This document shows positions 7,369-14,769 of a DNA stretch of 64,000 nucleotides, piece after piece (position 1 is the stretch's first letter; every line of letters starts with the position of its first letter). The notes beneath the pieces are model-generated. The model made no database searches and was not told the DNA's origin. It worked only from the letters and a program-made list of their open reading frames with translations. The DNA is from DATBLE01 sp036555585 (GTDB lineage: Bacteria; Actinomycetota; Thermoleophilia; Gaiellales; Gaiellaceae). The translations under genes and the position numbers were made by a program. The DNA lies in contig DATBLE010000017.1 of the NCBI GenBank assembly GCA_036555585.1, forward strand, positions 62,001 through 126,000, read 5' to 3'.

Positions 7369-8202
7369 GTGGGGCTCCGCGTCGCCCTGATCTCGCAGAT
7401 TCCGCAGGCGGTCGAGGCCTACACGGCCGGGCTGCAGGCGCTGGGCCACGAGCCGGTGGGACTGCTCTTCAGCCGCGCGACCAGCCGGTACGGCTTCGAC
7501 CTCGGCGCCCACGTCTCCGCCGCGCCGGAGGGCATCGACGTCGTCATCCCGGCCTCGCGGGAGCGGATCGCGCCGCTGCTCCGTTCGCTGGAGCCCGACC
7601 TCGCCCTCTGTGCCGGGTTCCCCTGGAAGCTGCCGGTCGACGCGCTCGGCGTCCCGCCGCTCGGCGTGGTCAACTTCCACCCCTCGCTGCTGCCGCGCTA
7701 CCGCGGCCCGATTCCCGTCAGCTGGGCGATCCGGAACGGCGACCGCGAGATCGGCGTCACGTTCCACCGGATGGCGGCCGACCTCGACACAGGGCCGATC
7801 CTCTCCCAGGGCAGGCTGACGCTCGGCGACGAGTGGTCGTGGGACGAGCTCGGTCCGCGGATCGCCGGCGTCGTCCGGCAGATCCTGCCCGTCGCCCTGG
7901 AGCGGGCCGAGCGCGGCGATCCGGGCGAGCCGCAGGACGAGTCCGCCGGCGAGTACCTCTCCTTCTTCGAGCCGGAGTACGCCGAGATCGACTGGAGCCG
8001 TCCCGCGGCGGAGATCGAGCGCCAGGTGCGCGCCTGGCGGTTCGGCGGCCCGGGCGCTGACCTCCACGGAGCGCTGACCGAGCTGGACGGGGAGCGTCTG
8101 CGCGTCCTGCGGGTCTCGCTCGCAGGCGGCGAGGGCCGGCCGGTCGAGTGCGCCGACGGCACGGTCTGGGTGCTCGAGACCGAGCCCGTCGGCGGGGCAT
8201 AG
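7369..8202 (+). CDS. Formyltransferase family protein (methionyl-tRNA formyltransferase-like)
   Basis: 277 residues. The N-terminal formyltransferase domain carries the catalytic Asn-His-Asp set: NFHPSLLPRYRGPIP and, about 35 residues later, DLDTGPIL. The C-terminal part (EIDWSRPAAEIERQVRAWRF) matches the OB-like C-domain of Fmt. It is shorter than canonical Fmt (about 310) and lies in a catabolic operon rather than beside def, so it may be a second formyltransferase or a hydrolytic relative acting on 10-formyl-tetrahydrofolate. Inference from the neighbours: it could handle one-carbon units released by the dehydrogenase pathway. Confidence 0.8.
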   Translation: MGLRVALISQIPQAVEAYTAGLQALGHEPVGLLFSRATSRYGFDLGAHVSAAPEGIDVVIPASRERIAPLLRSLEPDLALCAGFPWKLPVDALGVPPLGVVNFHPSLLPRYRGPIPVSWAIRNGDREIGVTFHRMAADLDTGPILSQGRLTLGDEWSWDELGPRIAGVVRQILPVALERAERGDPGEPQDESAGEYLSFFEPEYAEIDWSRPAAEIERQVRAWRFGGPGADLHGALTELDGERLRVLRVSLAGGEGRPVECADGTVWVLETEPVGGA

Positions 8203-8205
8203 TCT
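8200..8205 (+). promoter_or_regulatory. Leaderless -10 element of the thioesterase gene
   Basis: TAGTCT overlaps the upstream stop codon and lies 6 nt before GTG 8212. Confidence 0.5.
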
Positions 8206-8211
8206 GTCGGG

Positions 8212-8592
8212 GTGGTCGAGCAGGTCATCAACACGCGGGTCGCGTGGGTCGACACCGACGCGGGCGGGCGGATCCACTTCACGGCGGCGTTCAAGTGGGC
8301 GGAGCAGGCCGAGACCGAGCTGATGCGCCGGGTCGGCGTCCTCGCCGAGCGGTGGGGCAGCTTCCCGCGCCGCAAGGTGGAGGCCGAGTACCTGAGCGTC
8401 CTGCGCTTCGACGACGAGATCGAGGTCCGGCTGCGGGTCGACAACGTCGGCCGCACGTCGGTCACCTACGCGTGGACGATCGCCACGGGCGGCGAGCCCC
8501 ACGTGAAGGGCCGGCACACGGTCGTCCAGGTCGACGCCGACGGCCGACCGGCGCCGCTCGACGACGCGCTGCGGGCTGCCCTCGACCGTTAG
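8212..8592 (+). CDS. Acyl-CoA thioesterase, 4HBT hotdog family
   Basis: 126-residue single hotdog domain. WVDTDAGGRIHFTAAFKWAEQAE is the 4-hydroxybenzoyl-CoA thioesterase signature, with the catalytic Asp near residue 13-15. FPRRKVEAEYLSVLRFDDEIEVRL is the second conserved block. It hydrolyses an acyl-CoA thioester in the cytoplasm; chain type unknown. Its own leaderless promoter suggests it can be expressed apart from the upstream run. It converges with the membrane-protein gene and overlaps it by 4 nt. Confidence 0.85.
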   Translation: MVEQVINTRVAWVDTDAGGRIHFTAAFKWAEQAETELMRRVGVLAERWGSFPRRKVEAEYLSVLRFDDEIEVRLRVDNVGRTSVTYAWTIATGGEPHVKGRHTVVQVDADGRPAPLDDALRAALDR

Positions 8593-8966
8593 CCGGCTCG
8601 GCGGCGTCGCTGCATCAGGTCCAGCGCGACGAACAGCAGCGGGACCGCGATCCAGAGCTGAGCGGCCGTGTAGTAGCGCAGCTCGCGGGGGACGTCGACG
8701 CCGGCGAGCTCCGCCTCCAGCCTCCGCTCCGGGAAGAGCGAGATCGCGTGCAGTGCCAGCGGGACGTAGTTGAGGCAGGCCCCGGCGATCCACGCGCCGA
8801 GCACGCGCCACGCGAGGCCCGGTCCGGAGATCGCGAGCAGCAGCCCGAGCGCCGTCCCGACCGTCGCGCCGAGGACGAACTCGGCGACGATGATCGCGCG
8901 CCGCCGCCGCGTTCCCCGTGACCCCCACATGTCGACGGCCGCCAGCCGTCGGACGTCGAGTCGCAT
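8589..8966 (-). CDS. Small hypothetical integral membrane protein
   Basis: 125 residues with three hydrophobic segments: about 24-46 (AIIVAEFVLGATVGTALGLL), 50-70 (LAWRVLGAWIAGACLNYVPL) and 101-116 (AAQLWIAVPLLFVAL). Positively charged ends (RRRR at 20-23 and 119-123) bracket them. I do not recognise a family. It is downstream of, and same strand as, the cupin gene, separated by a hairpin terminator. Confidence 0.65.
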   Translation of the reverse strand: MRLDVRRLAAVDMWGSRGTRRRRAIIVAEFVLGATVGTALGLLLAISGPGLAWRVLGAWIAGACLNYVPLALHAISLFPERRLEAELAGVDVPRELRYYTAAQLWIAVPLLFVALDLMQRRRRAG

Positions 8967-8978
8967 CGATTAGCTGGT

Positions 8979-9003
8979 GCGCTCAGGCTCGTCGCCTGAG
9001 CGC
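8979..9003 (-). terminator. Hairpin terminator after the cupin gene
   Basis: Perfect 10-bp arms GCGCTCAGGC/GCCTGAGCGC with a 5-nt loop; no T-run. It sits between the cupin stop (9040) and the next gene on the same strand. Confidence 0.55.
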
Positions 9004-9039
9004 CGATGGGCCGTCGCGTCTCGCCGGCCGGGCAATCGG

Positions 9040-9399
9040 TCAACTCCTCGCCCAGCGTTCCCGGTAGTCCTCGCGGACCGGCCGGAAGACGTCCAGCACC
9101 AGCGCACCCTCGGGTCCGCAGTACGCCGAGTGCTCGACGCCGCCCGGGAGCACGTAGCCGTCCATCGGCCCGAGCTCGTGCGGGACGCCGTCGACGACGA
9201 GCGCCTGCATGCCCTGGAGGACGATCCCCAGCTGCTCGTGCTCGTGGCTGTGCAGCGGGACGGTCGCCCCGGGCTCGAACTCGATCACGTTGAGCATCGC
9301 GCCCTCGCCGAAGAGCGGCCGGCCCGAGACGCCGGCGGCGAGCTCGAACCCCTTCACGTCGGGGAAGTGGACGAACTGCGGCTCTGCCGGGCCGGACAC
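9040..9399 (-). CDS. Small cupin-domain protein
   Basis: 119 residues, single cupin barrel. Motif 1 is PLHSHEHEQLGIVLQG with the His and Glu metal ligands, motif 2 is PGGVEHSAYCG. Such proteins bind Fe, Mn or Zn and act as dioxygenases, isomerases or sensors; function is not assignable here. The GTG start is set by a TACAAT element exactly 6 nt upstream. It diverges from ridA-like 9423 with overlapping -10 elements. Confidence 0.82.
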   Translation of the reverse strand: MSGPAEPQFVHFPDVKGFELAAGVSGRPLFGEGAMLNVIEFEPGATVPLHSHEHEQLGIVLQGMQALVVDGVPHELGPMDGYVLPGGVEHSAYCGPEGALVLDVFRPVREDYRERWARS

Positions 9400-9405
9400 G
9401 GCCCG

Positions 9406-9415
9406 ATTGTACGAT
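9406..9415. promoter_or_regulatory. Overlapping divergent -10 elements (cupin / RidA)
   Basis: The 10 bp ATTGTACGAT hold TACAAT on the minus strand (9406-9411, 6 nt before GTG 9399) and TACGAT on the plus strand (9410-9415, 7 nt before GTG 9423). The two boxes share 2 bp, so both promoters cannot be occupied at once. Confidence 0.55.
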
Positions 9416-9422
9416 GCGACCC

Positions 9423-9812
9423 GTGCACCATCGCGAGGAGCTCCGCGTCGAGGGGATGGCCGAGCCGCTCAGCCACTACACCGACGCGGTGAAGGCGGGC
9501 GGTCTGCTCTTCGTCTCGGGGATCGTGCCGGTCGACGCCGAGGGGAAGCTCGTCGGCAAGGGCGACGTCGCCGAGCAGGCGCGGCAGGTCTTCCGGAACA
9601 TGGAGCTCTGCCTGCAGGCGGCCGGCTGCGGCTTCGACGACGTGGTCAAGGTCGTCCACTACCTGCTCGACGTCGACGACCGGCCGAAGATCAACCCGGT
9701 GCGGATGGAGTTCTTCGGCGAGGCACGGCCGGCGTCGACGCTCGTCGAGGTCTCGGCGCTGGCCGTCCCGGGCGCGTTGCTCGAGATCGAGGCCGTCGCC
9801 GCTATTCCGTGA
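9423..9812 (+). CDS. RidA/YER057c/UK114 family protein
   Basis: 129 residues from GTG 9423. Family signatures are LLFVSGIVPVDAEGKLVGKGD, AEQARQVFRNMELCLQAAGC, VVKVVHYLLD and RPASTLVEVSALAVPGALLEIEAVA with the substrate-binding Arg and terminal Glu. RidA proteins are trimeric deaminases that clear reactive enamines/imines. An ATG at 9414 is in frame but lies inside the -10 element, so GTG 9423 is the better start. The end overlaps the convergent sigma-factor gene by 11 nt. Confidence 0.88.
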   Translation: MHHREELRVEGMAEPLSHYTDAVKAGGLLFVSGIVPVDAEGKLVGKGDVAEQARQVFRNMELCLQAAGCGFDDVVKVVHYLLDVDDRPKINPVRMEFFGEARPASTLVEVSALAVPGALLEIEAVAAIP

Positions 9813-11016
9813 GGCGTCGTTCCAGGAAGGCCCGCTCGGCGCCGTTCGGGCCGAGGTCGAGCGCGCGCCGGTAGGCAGCTCGCGCGGCGCCGGTCCGGCC
9901 GAGCCGGCGGAGCAGGTCGGCGCGGGCGCTGTGGTAGTGCAGGTAGCCGTCGAGCCCGTCGATGCGGTCGATCCGGTCGAGCCCGGCTTCCGGGCCGTCG
10001 GCCATGGCGACCGCGACCGCGCGGTTCAGCTCCACGACCGGCGACGGCTGGAGGCGGAGCAGCTCGTCGTAGAGGAGGACGATCTGCGGCCAGTCGCTCC
10101 GCGCGCCGGTGTGGCACCCGGCGATCGCAGCCTGGAGCTGGTAGGGACCGGGACTACGACGCCGGAGCGCCGTCTCGACCAGGGCGCGGCCCTCTGCGAT
10201 CTCGGTTCCGTCCCAGCGCGAGCGGTCCTGGTCCTCGAGCAGGACGATCGCGCCGTCCTCGTCCAGGCGGGCCTCGCGCCGCGAGTCCTGCAGGAGCATC
10301 AGGGCCAGGAGCCCGAGCGCCTCGGGCTCGTCGGGCATCAGCGCGACGAGCATCCGGCCGAGCCGGATCGCCTCCCGGCTGAGGTCGCCCCGCACGTCCG
10401 AGTAGCCGGCGTTGAAGATCAGGTAGACGGTCGCCAGGACGGCCCCGAGCCGCTCCGGCAGCGCGTCGTCCGGCGGCACCCGGAACGGGATTCCGGCGGC
10501 GCGGATCTTGTGCTTGGCGCGGACGAGTCGCTGCGCCATCGTCGTCTCGCTCGTGAGGAAGGCGCGGGCAATCTCCGGCGTGGTCAGGCCGCCGAGCAAC
10601 CGGAGGGTCAGCGCGACCTGGGCGTCGACCGCGAGCGCCGGATGGCAGCAGGTGAAGATCAGGGCGAGCCGCTCGTCCGGGATCGAGCTCACTGCTCGGG
10701 CCTCCGCCTCGTCGGCGGGCACCAGCTCGGCGAGACGCGCGAGCTCCGCCCGCTTGCGCTCCAGGACGCGCTCGCGCCGCAGCCGGTCGATCGCCCGGTT
10801 GCGCGCGGTCGTGACGATCCACGCGCCCGGGCTCGCCGGGACGCCGTCGCGGGGCCAGCGCTCCGCGGCGACCGCGAACGCCTCCTGGACGGCATCCTCG
10901 GCGAGGTCGAAGTCGCCGAGCGCGCGGATCAGGATCGAGACCGCGCGCCCGAACTCCTCGCGGAATGCCTCGGCGACCGGGTCCGCGTCTACCTCTCGTA
11001 GTCGGCGGCCGACCAC
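9802..11016 (-). CDS. ECF42-type RNA polymerase sigma factor with C-terminal TPR domain
   Basis: About 404 residues. Sigma-2 region: LAEDAVQEAFAVAAERWP and PGAWIVTTARNRAIDRLRR. Sigma-4 region: LTLRLLGGLTTPEIARAFL and TTMAQRLVRAKHKIR. A long C-terminal part follows (LATVYLIFNAGYSD, then TPR-like LNRAVAVAMADGPEAGL and RLGRTGAARAAYRRAL). This architecture, with no anti-sigma gene and a DGPF/YCII protein next door, is ECF group 42. In that group the C-terminal extension is thought to control activity. The frame is open far upstream, but homology begins just after GTG 11016. It overlaps the partner gene end by 28 nt. Confidence 0.88.
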   Translation of the reverse strand: MVGRRLREVDADPVAEAFREEFGRAVSILIRALGDFDLAEDAVQEAFAVAAERWPRDGVPASPGAWIVTTARNRAIDRLRRERVLERKRAELARLAELVPADEAEARAVSSIPDERLALIFTCCHPALAVDAQVALTLRLLGGLTTPEIARAFLTSETTMAQRLVRAKHKIRAAGIPFRVPPDDALPERLGAVLATVYLIFNAGYSDVRGDLSREAIRLGRMLVALMPDEPEALGLLALMLLQDSRREARLDEDGAIVLLEDQDRSRWDGTEIAEGRALVETALRRRSPGPYQLQAAIAGCHTGARSDWPQIVLLYDELLRLQPSPVVELNRAVAVAMADGPEAGLDRIDRIDGLDGYLHYHSARADLLRRLGRTGAARAAYRRALDLGPNGAERAFLERRLTE

Positions 11017-11351
11017 ACCGGCCGCACCTCGACCGAGCCGTGCTTCGCACCCGGGATGCGGGCGGCGATCGCGATCGCCTCGTCGGCGTCCTTCGCCTCG
11101 ATCAGGTAGTAGCCGCCGAGCTGCTCCTTGGTCTCGGCGAAGGGCCCGTCGGTGACCAGCGCCTCCCCGTCGCGGACGCGGACGGTCGTCGCCGTCTCGA
11201 CGGGGTGGAGCGCGTCGCCGCCGACGAGGTGGCCGCTCTCGCGGATCGACTCGGTGAACGCGTTGTAGTCGGCGAACACCTGGTTGCCCTCCTCCTCGGT
11301 CATCGTCGCCGCGCGTTCCGGGTCGCCGTAGATCAGGCACATGTACTGCAT
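10989..11351 (-). CDS. YCII/DGPF-domain protein, partner of the ECF42 sigma factor
   Basis: 120 residues: MQYMCLIYGDPE at the start, ITES-type helix (FTESIRESGHLVGGDAL) and the diagnostic VTDGPFAETKEQLGGYYLIE with the DGPF motif. These proteins are nearly always encoded beside ECF42 sigma factors; some serve as target or partner genes, but their biochemical role is unknown. ATG 11351 has GAGGAGG upstream. The sigma-factor frame overlaps its 3' end, indicating co-translation. Confidence 0.9.
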   Translation of the reverse strand: MQYMCLIYGDPERAATMTEEEGNQVFADYNAFTESIRESGHLVGGDALHPVETATTVRVRDGEALVTDGPFAETKEQLGGYYLIEAKDADEAIAIAARIPGAKHGSVEVRPVWSAADYER

Positions 11352-11411
11352 CTCGCCTCCTCGGGTCGTGGTGTCGTCGATACGACGAACGGCCAGGGCC
11401 GGAATCGACAG

Positions 11412-12188
11412 TCACCGCCCTTCGAACCTCGGCGGCCGCTTCTCGCCGAACGCCTCGACGCCCTCGCGGAAGTCGTCGGTCGAGCGCAGCATCCCGTAGG
11501 CGAGCCCTTCGAGCTCGAGCCCGATCGAGAGCGGAGCGTCGTACACGTGGTTGAGGACGCGCTTCGCCGTCCTGAGCGCGAGCGGCGACAGGCCGTCGAG
11601 GTCGTCGATCACGCGGTCGACGGCTGCGTCGAGCTCGGCGGCCGCGACGACCTCGGAGACGAGCCCCCAGGCGAGTGCCTCCCGGGCGTCGATCCGGCGA
11701 CGGCGGAGGATCACGTCCTTCGCGCGGCCGAGCCCGACCAGGCGGGCGAGCCGCTGAGTGCCGCCCGAGCCGGGGATCATCCCGAGCCCGATCTCCGGGA
11801 GGCCGAGCTGTGCGTCCTCGGCGGCAACGCGGAAGTCGCAGGCGAGCGCGAGCTCGAGCCCCACGCCGAGGCAGTAGCCCCGGATGCGCGCGATCACCGG
11901 CTTCGGGAAGCGCTCGGGCGCGGCGACGTTCCAGGCAAGTCGCGACAGGTGCTCGGGCTCCGCCTCCATGAACGCGGCGATGTCGCCGCCGCCGGTGAAG
12001 TTCTCGCCGGCGCCCGTGAGCACCACGAAGCGGATGTCGTCGTCCTCGGCCAGCTCGGCGAACAGGTGTGCGAGCTGCCCGCGCGCGGCGAGCGGCACGC
12101 GGTTCATCTTCGCCGGGTCGTCGAGCGTGATCGTCACGACGCCGCGCGGCTCGTCGCGGTCGACGCGGAAGCCGCTGTATCCGGTCAT
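11412..12188 (-). CDS. Enoyl-CoA hydratase/isomerase family protein
   Basis: 258-residue crotonase-fold enzyme. Oxyanion-hole segments are LTGAGENFTGGGDIAAF and GYCLGVGLELALACDFRVAA. EIGLGMIPGSGGTQRLARLVG carries the second catalytic-Glu region (LPEIG; the Pro-Glu position is present). It would hydrate or isomerise an acyl-CoA, in line with the acyl-CoA ligase encoded 163 nt upstream on the same strand. The frame continues upstream through a palindromic repeat, but ATG 12188 begins the recognisable protein. Confidence 0.88.
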   Translation of the reverse strand: MTGYSGFRVDRDEPRGVVTITLDDPAKMNRVPLAARGQLAHLFAELAEDDDIRFVVLTGAGENFTGGGDIAAFMEAEPEHLSRLAWNVAAPERFPKPVIARIRGYCLGVGLELALACDFRVAAEDAQLGLPEIGLGMIPGSGGTQRLARLVGLGRAKDVILRRRRIDAREALAWGLVSEVVAAAELDAAVDRVIDDLDGLSPLALRTAKRVLNHVYDAPLSIGLELEGLAYGMLRSTDDFREGVEAFGEKRPPRFEGR

Positions 12189-12209
12189 GTCCGCTCCGGA
12201 CGATTGCGA

Positions 12210-12338
12210 GGGACAGTCCCCGGGACACCGTCGGAAGCGGCCATCGAGAGGGCCGAAACGGACGGCCGGTGGGCCGACGGCATGCCCGTTTCGGACGCCC
12301 GATGCGCCCCTCCGGGCCAGGTCCGGGGGACTGTCCCC
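12210..12338. repeat. Inverted pair of GGGACAGTCCCC elements with an internal inverted repeat
   Basis: GGGACAGTCCCC (12210-12221) and GGGGACTGTCCCC (12326-12338) face each other. Nested inside are CCGAAACGG (12253-12261) and CCGTTTCGG (12286-12294). The whole 129-nt unit could fold as a nested hairpin, like a REP doublet or a small MITE. It fills the gap between the enoyl-CoA hydratase and acyl-CoA ligase genes. Confidence 0.7.
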
Positions 12339-12351
12339 GGGAATCGCGCCT

Positions 12352-13737
12352 TCACGCCGTGCCTCCCTGGCGGAGCATCCTGCGCAGGATCTTCCCAGAC
12401 GGGCTCTTGGGGAGCTCGGCCACGAAGCGGTACTCGCGCGGGCGCTTGAAGCGGGCGAGCGCGTCCGAGGCGAGGCAGTGGGCGTCGAGCTCCTCGGCGG
12501 TGACGCCGTCCGCAACGACGACCGCCAGGACGTGGTGGCCGAGCCGCTCGTCCGGGACGCCGACGACTGCGACCTCGTGCACCGACGGGTGCCGCGCGAG
12601 CACGTCCTCGACCTCGAGCGGATGGATGTTCTCGCCGCCGGACACGATCATGTCGTCGAGGCGTCCGTCGAGCCAGAGGTCGCCGTCCTCGTCGAGCCGG
12701 CCCACGTCGCCGGTGTGGTACCAGCCGTCCCGGATCGCCTGCTCGTCGGCGTCGGGCCGGTTCCAGTAGCCGGCGAACGCCTCGTCCGAGGACATGTGGC
12801 AGAGGATCTCGCCGCTCTCGCCCAGCCGGAGCCGGGCGTTCAGCGCCGGCCGGCCCGCGCAGCCCGGCTTCGCCGACTGGTCGCGGTGGACGGAGTACGT
12901 GTAGATCTCGGTCGAGCCGTAGTGGTTGACGAACAGCCGGGGCAAGAACGCCTCGACGCACCGCTCGACCAGCGAGCTCGTCATCGCCGCGCCGGCGTAG
13001 GCGAGCGTCTCCACCGAGGAGAGGTCGAAGTCGCCGCGGCGGGGGTGCGTCACCAGGTCGTGGAAGAGCGTGGGGGCGAGGTAGAGCGAGGTGATCCGCT
13101 CGCGCTCGATCAGCTCGAGCGCGGCGCCCGCGTCCCACTCGGGCTGGCACACGTAGCAGCCGGCGACGAGGTGCATCGCGAGCAGCGAGTGCATGCCCAT
13201 CGTGTGGTAGAGCGGCATCGCGCCGAGCGTGCGATCGCCCCAGCGCGACGCCTGGTGGACGACCTGCGAGAGGGCGCCCGCGCGGTCGGCGCGGTGCGAG
13301 CGCGGCACCCCCTTCGGCCGGCCGGTGGTGCCCGAGGTGTACAGCATCAGCGACTCGTCCTCGTCGCCGGCGTCGAGCGCACCCGGATGCTCCTCGCCGA
13401 GCAGCGGCCCGAGGTCGACGTCGACGCCGAGGAACAGGGCCGCTGCCGAGTCCTCGCGGCAGTAGGCGAGATCCGCCGCCGAGACCCGCGGGGAGAGCGG
13501 CACGTACGTCGCCCCGAGCCACTGGCAGGCCCAGTAGAGCAGCACCGACTCGTGGCGGCAGCGCACGACCGCCGCCAGCCGGTCGCCGCGAGCAAGCCCC
13601 TCCCGCTCGAGCCCGGTGGCCAGCCGCGCCGCGCGCTCGCGCAGGCCCGCGTAGGTGATGCGCGTCTCGGTCTCGACCACCGCCTCGGCGTCGGGGCTCC
13701 GCTCGGCCGCGTAGAGGAGGCTGAGCGCCAGGTTCAC
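12352..13737 (-). CDS. AMP-dependent acyl-CoA synthetase (ANL superfamily)
   Basis: 461 residues. ANL core motifs in order: A3 LMLYTSGTTGRPKGVPRSH, A5 NHYGSTEIYTYS, A7 DGWYHTGDVGRLDEDGDLWL, A8 GRLDDMIVSGGENIHPLEVED and the A10 lysine in PKSPSGKILRRM. It activates a carboxylic acid to acyl-CoA; LFVNHYGSTEIY resembles the benzoate-CoA ligase-like subgroup, but the substrate is open. At 461 residues it is somewhat short. The GTG start overlaps the pfkB-like stop (GTGA), so the two are translated together. Confidence 0.88.
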   Translation of the reverse strand: MNLALSLLYAAERSPDAEAVVETETRITYAGLRERAARLATGLEREGLARGDRLAAVVRCRHESVLLYWACQWLGATYVPLSPRVSAADLAYCREDSAAALFLGVDVDLGPLLGEEHPGALDAGDEDESLMLYTSGTTGRPKGVPRSHRADRAGALSQVVHQASRWGDRTLGAMPLYHTMGMHSLLAMHLVAGCYVCQPEWDAGAALELIERERITSLYLAPTLFHDLVTHPRRGDFDLSSVETLAYAGAAMTSSLVERCVEAFLPRLFVNHYGSTEIYTYSVHRDQSAKPGCAGRPALNARLRLGESGEILCHMSSDEAFAGYWNRPDADEQAIRDGWYHTGDVGRLDEDGDLWLDGRLDDMIVSGGENIHPLEVEDVLARHPSVHEVAVVGVPDERLGHHVLAVVVADGVTAEELDAHCLASDALARFKRPREYRFVAELPKSPSGKILRRMLRQGGTA

Positions 13738-14477
13738 GCGAGCGAGTCTACGGCCGCCCGGGTCGCGCGAGCGAGCGCGGCCGCGAGGTCGTCGCCTTGG
13801 GCCAGCGCGACCAGCATCGTCGCGGCGAAGGCGTCTCCGGATCCGGGCGCGTCCGTCGCGGACGTCGGCGGCACGGCGCGTTCGACACTCCCGTCCAGGA
13901 CGGCGATCGCGCCGCGGGCGCCGAGCGTCACGCATGCGAGCCGCCGCTGCCCCGACAGCGCCTGGACGGCGCGCTCGGGCTTCAGCCCCGTCAGACGCCG
14001 CGCGCTCTCCTCGTTGGCGAAGACGGCGTTCCCTCCGAGAGGAAGCTCGTCCAGCCGGGCGGCGTCGAGCGCGACCCAGGCGCCGTCGGCGCGCGCCAGT
14101 GCCTCCCCGGCGGCGGGCACGTACCCGGAGACGAGCACGGCGTCGGCGACCAGGTGGCGCGGCAGCACGAGCTCGTGGCCGACGCCGCGGTCGACACGGA
14201 TCTCGCCGTCCGCCAGCAGGAACGTGCCCGTCGGGCCTGCCGCGACCGTCACCTCGGCGTCGACCTCGGCCGCCGCGAGCTCCCCGAGCAGCATGCGGCC
14301 CGCCGCGTCGTCGCCGACGGTGCCGACGACCGTCGACTGCGCGCCTGCCGCGGCCGCGGCGACCGCCGCGTTGAACGCCGAGCCGGCCGCCCGCACGCGG
14401 ATGCGGGCGCCGTGCCCGGCGCCCGCGGCGAACACGTCGACGAGCAGCTCGCCGACCGCGAGGAAGCGCACCGCCAT
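13734..14477 (-). CDS. PfkB-family carbohydrate kinase
   Basis: 247 residues, ribokinase fold. The catalytic motif is DAPGSGDAFAATML (Asp base in GSGD), and the N-terminal GELLVDVFAAG...AGSAFNAAVAAAAAGA is the substrate-binding Gly-rich segment. It is shorter than the usual 300 residues. It probably phosphorylates a sugar or nucleoside; KDG kinase or ribokinase-like activity are both possible. A TAACCT element lies 9 nt before ATG 14477. Overlap with the acyl-CoA ligase suggests an operon. Confidence 0.85.
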   Translation of the reverse strand: MAVRFLAVGELLVDVFAAGAGHGARIRVRAAGSAFNAAVAAAAAGAQSTVVGTVGDDAAGRMLLGELAAAEVDAEVTVAAGPTGTFLLADGEIRVDRGVGHELVLPRHLVADAVLVSGYVPAAGEALARADGAWVALDAARLDELPLGGNAVFANEESARRLTGLKPERAVQALSGQRRLACVTLGARGAIAVLDGSVERAVPPTSATDAPGSGDAFAATMLVALAQGDDLAAALARATRAAVDSLA

Positions 14478-14500
14478 GTCCCGGCGAGGTTAAGGCGAGA

Positions 14501-14704
14501 TCAGGCCGGGCGGTACGCGAACGGATGGTTGAAGACGTCGAGCGCGTTGTCGGCGCGGGCCCTGATCTCGAAATGCTCGTCGGTGCGCCAGTCGTCGACG
14601 ACGACCGTCAGCTCGCCGTCGTCGGCGCCCCAGAGCAGCCGGACCTCGAAGCCGTCCCCGACCCGGTGGTCCAGCTCACGCCGTTCCCGTTCGACCGTCT
14701 CCAC
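14501..14704 (-). CDS. Small conserved-looking hypothetical protein
   Basis: 67 residues from GTG 14704, acidic, soluble: RRELDHRVGDGFEVRLLWGADDGELTVVVDD, then NALDVFNHPFAYRP. The composition and strand pattern look like a small beta-rich protein, and the reading frame shows normal high-GC codon bias. No function recognised. Confidence 0.6.
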   Translation of the reverse strand: METVERERRELDHRVGDGFEVRLLWGADDGELTVVVDDWRTDEHFEIRARADNALDVFNHPFAYRPA

Positions 14705-14769
14705 GCACTCAACATGCCACAGCGGCTGTTCGCTGGGTAGTAGGAGACCGTGAAGATTGCGTTAATGCC

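Noticed and set aside
9802..12228. The sigma-factor frame continuing upstream to give an 808-residue protein
   Set aside because: Upstream of about 11016 the frame runs through the YCII and enoyl-CoA hydratase genes in a shadow reading, and homology starts only at the sigma domain.
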